Under the pieces are notes generated by a model, which saw only the letters and a list, made by a program, of their open reading frames with translations, did no database searches and was not told the origin of the DNA. Below, one piece after another: positions 34,005-46,060 of a DNA stretch of 64,000 nt. The position numbers and the translations under genes were made by a program. Numbering within the stretch: position 1 is the first letter of the stretch; each line of letters opens with the position of its first letter. The DNA is from Bryum argenteum. Lineage: Eukaryota; Streptophyta; Bryopsida; Bryales; Bryaceae. Location: positions 3,454,727 to 3,518,726 of the forward strand of contig CM073327.1 in the NCBI GenBank assembly GCA_037043015.1, in the 5' to 3' direction.

Positions 34005-35394
34005 GGCTATTTAGAGATTAATTTGTTTGGTGAATAGAGTTGTTTGGTTATGTTCTCTCTAGCTCAATCACTTTATGATTTAATGTAAGTTGATTATGAG
34101 CATTTGTGGTGACGATATGGGAGTTAACTAAATGGTAGTGGACCACCTTGACCCTTCAACGCTTGATTGGACCATACTCTAGTTTCTCATATTGAATTTC
34201 ATCCTTTCAAGAATTTTAAGTAATCATATATTTTTGTTTGAGCTTCATATTTGAATCATAGTCTCTAATTCTTGATTTAATCTTTCTTCAATTCAAGAGA
34301 AATCTATGTATTTAAGCAATTGAACTTTTTGGGAGGACCGGGGGTTCCAACAGCGAATTTTGTGGTAGGTAAATGCCATCGTTTCATCGCTACCTAAAGA
34401 GTTTAGAAAGCAAAGGTGGTATTCTTGATTCTCCTCGGTAGAATGTATTTAACGGTGCAATGTTATTTTGAAATTGATGATGGGTTTATTTGGGACCACA
34501 AGTCCCGTCACAAGGTTCAGTTACAAGATAAAGAGGACCAACTTAACTTTTTATTGTTGATCGATCATAATTTGGTTCAAATATTGAGCACTAAAGAGGT
34601 ACTACTACAATGGATCAAGTGCTAAAATAATTCTCAAAATTCATTCTTTTCAGAAAAGTGTCAATGTACAATTGGTTGAAGTATCCGAGAATAAAGTTTG
34701 AGAACTATACCTTCGGAAACAAGGGTCAATCTAAAATTTGAGTAAAATAACAACGGTAATCGAAGTGATAATAATGAGTTTTAAAGACAACCTTGAGACC
34801 AGTATATATTGACGAGAATGACATTGTGATATTTTTAAGGGACGGTTTATATGAGGAATTGAGCTCGAAGAGCCGAAGAAGGGCAAAAATCCTCTCCTGT
34901 GACTATTCCATTTCTTGAAATATATCAATGAACCAATCCCAATAAAGGAATTTTTTCTTCACTGGTTGGCCCCGTGTGTAATGCGTCCAAAGAGAAAGGA
35001 CTTCAAAGCGAGCAATTTCAAGACTTATTAATTGACATGTTGCAAGGTAATTTTCCCTCCCGTTTGTTTTGCAGATAAAACTACAACCTTACAAAGCTTG
35101 TTGTAATTCGTCAATCCGAGAAGTAAATTGTTGTATAAAAAGAAGAATTTCTTTATTGTCAGTCCAAAGGCATGTCTTGTGCCCTACTTTTGCTCATTTA
35201 CATGGGCTTGATTTTATGTCCAAACATCACATGCTATCAAATGTTGTTACCATAATTGCTATTTTGAAGGGGTAGATTGATAAAATTATTATTTCATAGG
35301 TAGGACCCACCACTTCATCAAGCCAATTTTTTTTTTTCTTTCTCAAAAAGTCTCTAAATCATCTATGATGACCCATATAGCTTGTGGCGTGCCT
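34005..35394. other. AT-rich intergenic DNA
   Basis: A frame at 34416-34625 (+) reads a plausible but unrecognised 69 residues; similar chance frames occur throughout the spacer. No supported gene. Confidence 0.35.
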
Positions 35395-35645
35395 TCATAT
35401 TTTATAAGGGGAATGGAGTTAGCATCTATGATCCCTTGATGAAAACTTGTATGTGCACACATTGGGTTTTATAAGCCTGATGTGCAATGGCTAATTGAAG
35501 CCTTGTGTAAAGTACCTCATATTTTGTGAGGGCAATGGAGTAAGCCATTTGTGAACCCCAAATAAGAGCGAGCTTGTATGTGCAAGCACAAGGCTTTATA
35601 AGTTTAATGTGCATAGGCCAATTGAAACCTTGTGCATAAGAGAAT
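35395..35645 (+). repeat. Tandem duplication, about 125-bp unit, 2 diverged copies
   Basis: Both copies contain TCATATTTT.T.AGGGGAATGG-like starts, a CTTGTATGTGCA block, a TTTATAAG block and an AATTGAA(G/A)CCTTGTG end. Confidence 0.75.
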
Positions 35646-36216
35646 ATAATGTCAAGAGAATATAAACAAACCTCACACAAAGAATCTCAAAGAGACATAA
35701 AAAATGAGCCTTCTTTTATATAAACCATTTGCAACAAATCTCCTAAATGCTTGTTGCAAGGTGATCAATTGAATAGCCTCAAAGGTTTGTTCCAATGATG
35801 AGCTTGGATTTGATATTATGACATTTCTAAACTACTGTACTTAAAGTTATGAATGTGACATCTAAGGCATTGAATCATAAGCATTCCCTTGACAACGAAT
35901 GGTTGGGTACGTCCTCAGATTGCTGAAGGGATTTGTGACACATCCAAGGGCACTTCTATTCAGCTGCGCAACAGTATAGATTCTCTTCAGCCGGTATAGC
36001 TGTCCTGCTGTTATCGTTGTCCCTGCTGTAATTTCCTATACACAAGCTAGCTGTTGAATTGGATCGAAATCCATGCCGAATATTGCGTAGTAAGGGATGT
36101 TCAGGGCGGCTGCAGACCTGAATTTGAGCAACCTCCTTCTCAACGCTAGCATAAGAAATTTCGGTCTTCAGATATGGTAGTCTTCGATGTTGTGAGCGTA
36201 ATGATGTGTACCTTCT
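35646..36216. other. 3' flank of COQ4
   Basis: The COQ4 3' UTR (minus strand) must lie in the right part. No other feature seen. Confidence 0.4.
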
Positions 36217-37515
36217 TTAAGCAACTTTCTTCTTCTTGGGTCGAGGAGCAGGGATGATGCCCCACTTGTGGCGAACATCTTCCAGATCCTCGGACAAATG
36301 CTTCTCATAATAGATGCACATGAGATCCCTGGCGGATTTTCCAGCTCTAATTGCCCACGGTCCATAATGCCCAAACAACACTGCTCGTTGTTCAGGCTTG
36401 AGGCGCCAAGAAGCTCCAGAGACTGAAAGAAATGCCATCGGCAACAGTGTTTGCTGGAACTCGACCATCTTCAGAGCCAGCTCGCCGACCACTGTCGTAG
36501 GGCAATTAAACAAAACGTGCCAAAAGTCATGAACCTGCAATCACACAAGAGTCAATAAAAGGAAACTTCGAACAAGAGTCAATAGAAGGAAACTTCGAAA
36601 GTTGGAGGAGCTGAGTTATGGCCAAAAATACCTCTCTGGCACGTTGAGCAACGTAAGCAACTTCCTCATTCTCTAAGAATCGGACTGGAGGTCTGTCGTC
36701 AGGAGAAAAGTTGCGATCGCCCATGAACTTGGCATACGCTCCACCGAGAGTATTCTCAGGCATGTCCCATGCGTGCTGCACTTGCGATGCTAACACTCGA
36801 GGCCTCTCCTTCAATATTTGCTGCAAAATGGAGAACCACAATCAATCATCAAAACCTCTGTCTCCATAGATGCACTATAGAAAAATAATCCATCATCCTT
36901 TTGCCATACCTGGCCTTCAGGTGAAGCCTTCATGCGCTCCAAAATGAGGTGAAAGGCAGGACCGCCCGTGGTCTCTGAAAGTGCGTGCACAAAATCAGCA
37001 CGGGCGGGGTTGACGAGAGCGCCCACGGCGGAGCCCACGGCCACCGCAACCTGTTCCCACGGCCTCAATACGGTGATCGGCTTGCGGGGAAATTCAGGAA
37101 TTTCATTCGAGTCTGTCCCAAACCCTAAATACACAAATCCTCGTCAAAATCTTCGGTAGTCGAGTCAGTGAACGCTACTTCCGCAATTGGAGAACAAAGA
37201 AGCAAATGGAGATCAAAATTGACCTTAACACACGGAGTTCCAAAACCCTAACTGGCCTCAAGAGCAGTTCTTGAGTCGCTACTTGCACAATTGGATAACA
37301 AAAAACCAGATGAAGAGACCAATTTTCCAAATCCCTAATTGACCTCAATAGCAAGTTCTTGAGTCAATAAACATTCAATAGAGAGTGAGGATCAAACCTG
37401 GCGCGAATTGGGACGAGCTGAAAGGCCTGCAACCCGACCATTCCTCTGCAGCAGTGAGCGATCGGCTCCAAAGCGGTGACGAATTCGCAAACCTTCTCAG
37501 CAACAGAGTCCGCAT
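36217..37515 (-). CDS. COQ4: Ubiquinone biosynthesis protein COQ4, mitochondrial
   Basis: Four exons on the minus strand, 37398-37515, 36910-37124, 36632-36820 and 36217-36534, give 279 residues. Exon 1 encodes an Arg/Ser-rich, acid-poor leader starting [13 protein letters not shown], a likely mitochondrial targeting peptide. The mature part has [61 protein letters not shown] and the metal-binding HDxxHx11E signature (H176, D177, H180, E192), then [11 protein letters not shown] and [15 protein letters not shown]4 works in the coenzyme Q complex on the matrix face of the inner membrane; recent work assigns it to removal of the C1 carboxyl group of the ring precursor. Every signature residue is present, so the gene looks intact. 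The telomere-box-like AAACCCTA near 37120 falls at the intron 1 acceptor. Confidence 0.95.
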
Positions 37516-38170
37516 AGCTCCCGAAAATTCTTCACAATCCGATGCTAAAAATCACGCCTCATCAAATTAAGTTCGCAAATTCATGATTTCATGAATTACA
37601 TGATTCTCTCAGTCGTGAGAGTGATTGCGGCGAGCAAAACAGGAACGGTGAAGCTGGCTTCCTCACTTGATACCCGTAACCCCTCTTGAGCACAGGGTAT
37701 CAATCAGTAAGTGCGCTGTCAACGTGGTAGAGTTTACTGCAGGTGTAGAATCGCTTCAGTTTTCAATCCGATCGAGGTCTAAGTTTGAATTTTGTTTGAA
37801 GGTCAATCTGTCGACTGCGAGGGCGTAGATATTTTTGGGTTAATTCCCCGCTTGTCAATTTTTGGGTGACATTGTTACTGCAATCTAGGAGGTAGTGCAC
37901 GAAGCTCTGGAGCTTTCCGACCAGTTGCTTTTTGATTCCTGTGCGATTGAAGGGTACACTGGTTGACCATGCTGGGCGCACGTAACGATGACGAGTATAT
38001 TAGTAAAGCATGACAAGATTACAGACTGTACAATCGCCTAGCCACAGTGCTTGATCAGCTCGTGAAGTAATAAAAATTACAGAACTTGTGTGCTCGTGAG
38101 CAGCATTAGGTTGAAAATTTAACGATTGAGTACCCTCAGTGTCACCACAAGCCGCGTGTGATAACGCTTT
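37516..38170. other. Upstream region of COQ4
   Basis: Probable promoter and 5' UTR of the minus-strand gene. No other gene recognised. Confidence 0.4.
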
Positions 38171-38272
38171 ATTCAACAATGTGCCGAAAGTCTCTTCCGC
38201 CATTGTTGAGAATCAAAATTTTATACAACCATGTACAGAAAGTCTCTTCCGCCATTGTCGAGAATCAAAATT
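38171..38272 (+). repeat. Tandem duplication, 51-bp unit, 2 copies
   Basis: Both copies contain GAAAGTCTCTTCCGCCATTG followed by GAGAATCAAAATTT, starting at 38171 and 38222. Confidence 0.85.
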
Positions 38273-40730
38273 TGGATACTTCCTCTCGCGTAACAATGTA
38301 GAAGCAACCATTATAGGTGATCGAACCCAAATTTGGTTCGGAAGCTAGGCGCGGCAGGAGTTGTGAAGCTCATTATCATGGTTGTAACAAAATTCGCATA
38401 TCATGGCTGTAAGAATACAGATTACACATTCAAAGTCAGGCAGGCGTGATGCAGCACCTTTCCGCGTTTCATTCCGATTTTCAGGATTTGAAAATCTATC
38501 CACTCCACCGCCAACTTGACAACAATTCAAAGCACGTAGATGGCCTACATACAAACAGAGCTGGCATATGATTCATTGACAAGGGTGTTGCTTTCAGCAC
38601 TTACTGCTCAAATGCTTACTTCATAAGCATATATGCGAAATTGCAAAGCAGTTGCTTCGGAGATTTGCAAGGTGGTGTGTGCAGGCATCATTTCGGAAAC
38701 AGAAAGCGCGGTTGAACTCATATTTGAAACAGAACCCCGGAATTATGGAAATACGTTGGTTGCAACTAAGGATCACTTCTTGCTCGAAACTGAAGCAAAT
38801 CAACAGAGCATTAAATTGCACCGATACGAACCTTTCTGGCCACAGAAATAAAATCCACTTCCAGTACAGATATGAATAACCTCCCAAGAATCTCAACACT
38901 CACACACGAATGAATCCAATGAAACCATCGATTTAGAGTGCAGAATTTCTTCAGTCCCATTCAACTCAAATGAACTTTGTAAGTGAGATTGTGAATTGAA
39001 GATGTGAATGTTGAGATTGCCGTATCTGGTGGCAAGCGTGTCGGTGAATTCCAGTTCCATGTGCAAGGATCACAATTATGAAATCTTTGCATGATTGTAT
39101 GAATTTGGTGATTTGGTAATGTTGCTTATTCTCTCGAGAACATTGCGAGCAAAGTGCGACAAAAAAACATTGCAAACCCCCCAAGTTGCGGTAGTGTATC
39201 TTTTAACCTGACTTGACAATTTGAGCTATATCTACTGAGTTAATGGTACACACTATACACTACTAAACTATACACACTTGAGTAGAATCACAATACATAG
39301 TTTAAAAATTTCAAAAACTAATACATGAGTTTAACTATAAGAATCTACAGTTAGCTTAATGATGGGTATCAACTTATAAAACATCAATTTAAAATTAAAT
39401 TGAATATATTGTACAAAATGTAAGGGTTGATGACGCATGTTTGGATAGTAATCATAAGAGCATGTAAGAGTTTCTTGACCTCCAAGCACATGATGAGTGT
39501 TGAATATTTTGGCAACAACTAATGAGTGATAGAAGTTGATGTAAGGTGTACTGTACATTAGGTGCATTTTTCATATTTGGAATGTTACCTACTGGTAACA
39601 TTGAATCGTCTAAATATAACAAGTTCATAAATATCAAAGACATGGTGTTTATGATAGTTTCTATTTCTATAAAGTATGTAGTGAATTGGCATTATTCTGA
39701 AAAATATTGAGGAGTCAAGAAATTTCACATTAGAAATGGATGTGACATAGTTTTTTTCAAAATAAATTCGAAGGATTCTAATAAAGTTTCATGTGGTTAT
39801 GACTTATGAAGCCTTTTAGCCCATGTTATAATTATAGCATATATAGGCAAGAGTGAAAGATTTACAAAATGATTTCTGAAACCCAGTAACAACAATCTCT
39901 TGCATGAAGTATCATAATTATGAGGAGCATTGAGGTGACCATCCAAAAAGTGAGCATTGTCTAAAATATTTTAGATTCTTTCCTATTCATAATGATTTAT
40001 GATTTCATGTACCTCATGTACTTATGAGTAGAGGATGTGGTTTCAGGTAATATTCTCATCAAAACTTCTAGATTTCATAGTTACTTAAGTACATGCTTGA
40101 ACATATTACAAAAATATGGATTCATGTTGAGTTTTTCTCATTTATAAGTGCATAATCTTCTTATGAAGGTTTCAAGTCTTGAGCTATAGTGGATTTCTCT
40201 ATCCTTGGTTCTCGGATTTCTTGAATATATAACTTCAGACATCATACTTCATCATTGTATGAGAAGTACTTTAATCCAAATGGCTGAAAATTATATATTC
40301 CTTTTTTATAGTTCATAAGGTACCTATAGATGAAAGAATTTAGAAAGGGCATTTTATTGATACTTATGGGTTGATTCTGGACATTTAGATGTAAAATTTT
40401 CTCAATAAGATCCAATAATAGTTAATTAATTAAAATGAGACTCTTTCACAAGAATAATACTATTTCCGTTCATCAATGTATATGTTTGGCCATGAACTTA
40501 AACACAATGTCAAAGTGTCGAATCTATGAATTCAATGAAGAATATCAAAGTCTCAAACTAATAAACTCAACAAGAATATTATACATTTCATGTTGCGATT
40601 GACTTAAAGTGTTGCATATATTAATATTCTAAAAAAATTAAGTGCTTTTTAGGGTCGGAGGGGGCATTCTTGAACCAAGTTGGAATGGGTCTGGCCTACC
40701 CATGCCCCTTTATGGCTTGTAAATGGGTAT
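38273..40730. other. Intergenic DNA, strongly AT-rich after 39.2 kb
   Basis: The short overlapping frames on both strands at 38345-38900 have no domain I recognise. No supported gene. Confidence 0.35.
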
Positions 40731-40845
40731 GGCCTACCCATAATGTTTGGTAAATGAAACCTCAACCCTAGAAATGGTTTTCAATAGTAAATGAAAGTTG
40801 TAAAGACACGCCATAGCCATGGCCCTAATGAGCCCTACGTCAGCC

Positions 40846-41028
40846 CTAGCCGTAACTTTCGCGAGTTTTACAAAACAGTTTAGCAAGACCCAAAGTCCCA
40901 TCGTGAGATTTTTGGGTTTTGGCCATGTCCTCTTCCTCCGGCAATGCTCCACCCGAATTTCTATCGCGCATCGACATGCCTTTGTTTCCAGCATCGACTT
41001 TGTTGCGCAATGACTTGTGAGTAGGCAC
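40846..41028 (-). CDS. Possible small exon, unrecognised
   Basis: The frame begins MPTHKSLRNKVDAGNKG and continues with an acidic PEEEDMAK stretch before HDGTLGLAKLFCKTRESYG. The composition looks like a real hydrophilic protein, but there is no conserved motif, and a plus-strand frame overlaps it. A lone small exon or a repeat-derived remnant are equally possible. Confidence 0.2.
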   Translation of the reverse strand: MPTHKSLRNKVDAGNKGMSMRDRNSGGALPEEEDMAKTQKSHDGTLGLAKLFCKTRESYG

Positions 41029-41303
41029 TTTGTTTTTCTTACTATTGTTTTTCTTGCCGCAATCACATGCTCTTCATAAACTTCTATTTCTTATTCATCC
41101 GCTTCAATGTCGATCCAGCCATTTGTTAATTAAGGATGCAACAATCTCACTTGCTTTAGTGTGGGGAGAATGGCCTCTCTAGTATTAACAGCTGAGTGTT
41201 GATTAATCTTTGAAATCTTGTTAATCTTTGCAATCTCGTTAAAGTATTCAATGTCAATTTCCTTCAAAGCGCTCCGTGTATATTTCTTGTAATGTATGAT
41301 CAG

Positions 41304-41445
41304 GTGAGTTGCGGAAGACGACCCACACTGGCGCAGGTTTTCGAAAGTGCAAGATTGGTGGAGTGCTTGAGATTAAGTCGCTTGGAGACCAGTATGTAGA
41401 TGTGGACATAACGGGCGATGGCGATAGTGATGCAACACTAAGCAG
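41304..41445 (+). CDS. Possible internal exon of an unrecognised gene
   Basis: Between an acceptor (TGATCAG at 41297-41303) and a donor (AGCAG|GTACT at 41446) the frame reads ELRKTTHTGAGFRKCKIGG and then VLEIKSLGDQYVDVDITGDG. The sequence looks coding and is GC-richer than its flanks. I could not connect it to exons on either side, so it may be an orphan fragment. Confidence 0.3.
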
Positions 41446-41867
41446 GTACTAGTCCTTTGCTTCCGCCACTCACGCGGTTCGATTGTTGCATAGACTTGTT
41501 CATGCCATGCCGTGGTTCTAGGCCTGAGTGAACAAATAAATCACGGAGGAAGATTTAGGCTTGAGAGAAGGCAAGGCTCAAGTTCAGAGCAAAGGTTTAT
41601 AGCATTGGATTTGCGGAGCCAATTCCTCTGAACACTATATTAAGTGTAATCATTAAATTGCGACTGCTTCTTTCAAGTCTGAGCGGAGACGCTTGTGGTG
41701 TTGGTACTCCGCGAACGCTAGTGGCTGGAAACACAATTGAACCTCGGGGTGGTGCTCATATTTTAGTATATTGGCGAAGGAAGAAACAGATTGTATCAAT
41801 TGCATGCGGAACTGTACCACAGGTGATTGCAAGAGAAGGTGGTTCGTTTGTGCACAAGGTCTCCTCA

Positions 41868-42167
41868 GAAGAAACTTTGAAACAAACCGACTTTGAGAAG
41901 CAAAAAAAGCAATGGTCTTCGTGTTCGAATGCTTGCAACAATGCAAGTCTATGGTTAACCTTGCCTTCTGTGACTTTAGAAATCACCTTGCCTTCTGTAA
42001 ATTAATAACTTATGGTTGCAATTATTTGAAGCAAACTGACTTTCGGAAGCAGAAAAGCAATCGTCTTCGTGTTTGAATGCCTGCAGCAATGCAGGCCTGT
42101 GGTTAACCTTGCCTTCTCTGAACTTCAGAAATCACCTTGTTTCTGTAAATTAATAACTTATGATTTG
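41868..42167 (+). repeat. Tandem duplication, about 150-bp unit, 2 copies
   Basis: Copy one is 41868-42015 and copy two 42020-42167. Both read GAAGCAAA.CGACTTT-like starts, TCTTCGTGTTCGAATGC, GTGGTTAACCTTGCCTTCT and TCTGTAAATTAATAACTTAT. Confidence 0.85.
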
Positions 42168-44300
42168 ATCTTTTATAGAAACGTTGCTGAAGTTTAGCAA
42201 CATCTTGGTACTTTTTCTAGCAACGTTTTAATCCCAAATAAAAAAAATTCTATTGACAACGTTGCTTATTACAATGGGAAAGTTACTTATAACAATGAGA
42301 ACGTTGCTTAATTTCCTAATAACTTTGTTAGAGCAAGTTTGAACAAGTTCAAGAGTATTGCTTCATAGCACCAATGTTTGGCAAAAGAACCATGCAAATT
42401 CAAATTCTATAAGTAAATTGGGAAAGAGTGAATTTCCTTGAGCAACATTTCATACATTCGCCTCAAAGTGAAGCAATGTTTTTTGTGCCTACTCTAGCAT
42501 TGGATAGCATTCTTTACAATGGCAATTTTATTAAAATTATCTAGAAAGTTACTCATAAAGATGATAAAATTACTTATTTAATTTGTTGATAATGTTGCAA
42601 AGCAACTACCAACACAATACTTTACTTGGAGACTATTTGGCAAAAGAACACTATAAACCCCACTATTTCAAAAAGTAATAATTTTATTGTGCAAGTAAGG
42701 TGAGTCATAACTACCCAACTGAATGTAAACGTCATAATTATCTAACCCCAAGAGTTGAGAGTGTAGAGGATCTTTACTATAAATTCATTGCTATTCAACT
42801 CAAAGATTATAAGGTATGCAAAGAATGTTTACAAGAACTTCATCCTTACACAATTCCATGCCAATTTCTTGATACATTTTATTTTAATTTTGGAAAGTAC
42901 ACTTATCGAACAAATTTTGCACTTCAAGGTGTGATTGAAGGATTTTGGTAGGTAATTGTGAGGTTGCCAAATGTTATAAGGAGAGATAGAAGCTTCTCAT
43001 CTATTTGCAATTTTGGCACTAATTATCATGTATGTGTAGGAAAGATTGTGGAATCAAATTTGGTTTGCCTTATATGGGGATAGAATGTCATTCAACCCCT
43101 AAACATGCCGAAATGTCAGAAAACAACATTTAAACATGCAATTAAGCAATTATGCACTTGGCCAAGTGCGCTAATTGGCACTCAATAACAACAAGATTTT
43201 GAGCGGAAATGTTTTTTGGAAGGAAAGAAAATCCAAAAATCCCTATTTTTTCTTTGCTATATTTTTGTGACAATTTCATGGAATATTGGTTTCTCAATGT
43301 GTACATAATTGAATAATTTTCACTAATTCCATAAGATTGTGCATATTGTGCATGCACTGAATTTGAACTAATGAAAAATACTTTTGATTAATAATAAATC
43401 TTTTGCCAATCATGTTTTATTGCTTTGTGAACATTGCCAAATAATCATGTTCAAACATTGCCAACATTTGTTTTATTACTTGTGCACCACATGTAAACTT
43501 CCATGTTGTACATATATACATATGGCTCTATATATAGTATTTTGGCATTCATGAAACAAATATACTTTATAAGAGATATAAGGCCAACATGTGCTATTCA
43601 ACAAGAAAATATGGAGCATCTCGCTCTATATTATATGCAAATCTATACAAAAAATTCATAACCATACTTGAGTAACTAATAACAGTAAAGACTATAATCA
43701 AACTATTAATGATAATACTATAATCAAACATGTATAATATTATAACCAAACTTTCGATACCTAATTCAAATATATCAATCAAACATAACAATCCTATCAT
43801 TAAACCATCCGTGCTTCTCCCAATCCTTGTCAATTGTAGAATTTGTTTTGGTGGAGCAAGCCATGGCAACCTGAATATCATTGAAACACAATATCATCAT
43901 GGTCAATATTAATATAGTCTAACATAGTAATGGTTACTTGTTCAAATTTAAAAATAACCTCATGTGAAAGATGTTCAATAGTTAAAGAATCTCGAATACA
44001 ATGGTCTATGTCTCGGTAAATTCTATTACTTTTGTGGTATGTTCAGATTTTATTTAAACTTTCTAAAATGACTTCATGTGAATCATGTTAATTGCAAAAT
44101 CTCGAAACTAATATATTTATTATATCTTGCTAAATTCTAGAACAATTTTTAATTTTGAGTTATTTCAAAAAATTAACAATAGTTGCACAATCTTCAAACT
44201 GAATTTATACTTATTATGTCTCGCAAAATAATAGAATTCTTTTTAATTTTTTAATTTTTTACTTTTAAAATTTATTGATTGTTTAATTTTTTAAGCTAGG
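42168..44300. other. AT-rich intergenic DNA
   Basis: Short GTTGCTTA..AACGTTGC-type repeats at 42175-42320. A frame at 42700-42951 (+) is open for 83 codons, with a Cys-containing YKVCKECLQELHPY block, but I do not recognise it. No supported gene. Confidence 0.35.
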
Positions 44301-44639
44301 GGTAGTTGATTTCCTTCAAGGGGTGTGCGTGCACACATTCCTTGTGGAGAAGGAGAAATTTTTAAAAAAATAAATAATAAATATAAAAAAAATTATAAAA
44401 AAGAAAAAAAAAAAAAGATGACTGATTTCCTCTAAGGGGGGTGCGTACGCACACCCCTGGAGCATTCCCTGGAGGCACAAAACAATATAAAAAGTTGAAA
44501 ATTAAAAAATTTTAAAAAAAATAAAAAATAAAAAATTGGATGGCTGATTTCCTCCAAGGGGGGTGCGTACGCAGGGGTCGCACACCCCTGGAGCATTCCC
44601 TGGAGGAGGAGGAGGAAAAAAAAAAAAAAAAAAAAAAAT

Positions 44640-45574
44640 TCCCTCCGCGCTTCCAGCAGAATCTGAAACAACGATGCAAGCTGGCTGAGAATGATGGAGA
44701 ATAACGCGAACAGCAAGAACGGATTGAATTTCAGAATTTTAGGACGGCTACAGGACACGGACGGTCAAGATTCTATTCGGAGCTTCACTCTCTGGTTCGA
44801 TCGAAGACTCAGGTGAATGAGTGCAAAACTGCCATCTTGGAATGCAAGAAGCAAGTTCACGAGCGATTTGAACCCCAATAGTTTTGCGAAAGTAGCGAGG
44901 ATGGGGGGTGAGAGCCGTGGAAGTATTGCATGCTTCGCGACCTACTTGTCGTCCGACCCGCTCGACATCTTCTCGTGCCCAATCCTGCCCTCCTCCAAGA
45001 GCGATGAGATACTCATGAGCGATGGATTCTCGTGCAATTACAATTGCCGGATGATCCCCCCGCGGCGTTGAAGGTGCTTCTGAAGCGTCCCGTATTTGTA
45101 CCTGAGTGGATTACCGATGCTGATGTCGATGCCGGCCTCGTTTCTGCCATGGTCTTTGTAAGCACACACATGAAGAGGAACACCGAAGTTCTGTACAGCC
45201 ACGAGAGGACTGCAGTGATACAGAGAATGACGTGAGGTACATTCACAGCGACTGTGACGTAGTAGTACTACCATGCTCGGTGGCCGATTTCCACTGTAAA
45301 GGTCGGGAGCAGCATCCATGCCAGGATATGAAAATCACTTCTGAGCTTTGTTTGGAATCATGTTCGCACCTCAGGAGACTCTCAAACGATTTTGTCAAGC
45401 AGAAGCGTCCTGCGCAGGCCGTAGGTGTGGAGATGTGGGAGAAGGAGAGGAAGGAGACTGCTGCGAGGATGCTCTCCGACAGCTGCACCACTTTTCCCTT
45501 CTCTCTCCCTCGACCCTCCTCCCCTCCCTCCCATAGCTGCACCTCCGTTGTCGCCGCCGCCGTCCCCACAAACT

Positions 45575-45576
<2 letters not shown>
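44640..45576 (+). pseudogene. Gene-like core inside the palindrome, unrecognised
   Basis: Several plus-strand pieces look coding: 44691-44816 (begins MMENNANSKNGLNFRILGR), 44845-45050 (contains RMGGESRGSIACFATYLSSD), 45032-45174 in another frame (contains RPVFVPEWITDADVDAGLVS) and 45300-45480 (contains HLRRLSNDFVKQKRPAQAV). They are in different frames and separated by stops or very short gaps. Either this is a multi-exon gene whose joins I cannot resolve or a captured, frameshifted fragment. The intron that would join the first two pieces would be about 30 bp, too short for a plant gene, which favours a broken copy. No family recognised. Confidence 0.35.

Positions 45577-45625
<49 letters not shown>
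45577..45625. repeat. Poly-T tract, about 49 bp
   Basis: An uninterrupted T run at the inner edge of the right arm; the matching A run is 44616-44638. Confidence 0.95.
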
Positions 45626-45943
45626 CTTTATTCTCCAGGGAATGCTGCAGGGGTGTGCGTACGCACCCCCTTGGAGGGAATCAGCCATCTTCTTTCTTTC
45701 TATATATATATATATATTTCTTTTTTATTTCTTTTTTATTTATTTTTTCTTTTTTATTTTTATTTTCCGCCTCCAGGGAATGCTTCAGGGGTGTGTATGC
45801 ACGCCCCTTGGAGGAGATTAGCCATCCGTTTAAAAAAAAAAAAAAAATTAACAACTTTTAAAAAAAATTAATTTTTTAAAAACTTTTTTATAATTTTATT
45901 TATTTATTTATTTATCTGTCCATTTATTTTATTTTATTTTTTA

Positions 45944-45974
<31 letters not shown>

Positions 45975-46060
45975 ATTTTTTATTTTTGGTTTGTTTGCTG
46001 CCTCCAAGGAATATTTCAGGGGTGTACATATGCACACCCCTTGAAGGAAATCAACCAACC

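Larger units (their letters stand above)
44301..46060. mobile_element. Large imperfect palindrome with triple motif arms around a gene-like core
   Basis: The left arm carries three units centred near 44328, 44447 and 44570, each reading TGATTTCCTC.AAGGGG, then GTGCGTACGCAC, then CCCTGGAGCATTCCCTGGAG. The right arm carries three units in reverse orientation near 45660, 45797 and 46028. Units pair in mirror order: the outermost two both have TGATTTCCTTCAAGGGG on the appropriate strand, and the innermost two share GATGGCTGATT. The inner edges are a run of 23 A (44616-44638) and of about 49 T (45577-45625). The core (44640-45576) is GC-richer and gene-like. This looks like a foldback or other inverted-repeat transposon that has captured host DNA. 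A seventh partial unit lies near 46130-46150. Confidence 0.7.

Noticed and set aside
45232-45871. Long plus-strand frames through the poly-T tract
   Set aside because: They are open because poly-T reads as poly-Phe. Only the part before the T run has protein-like composition.
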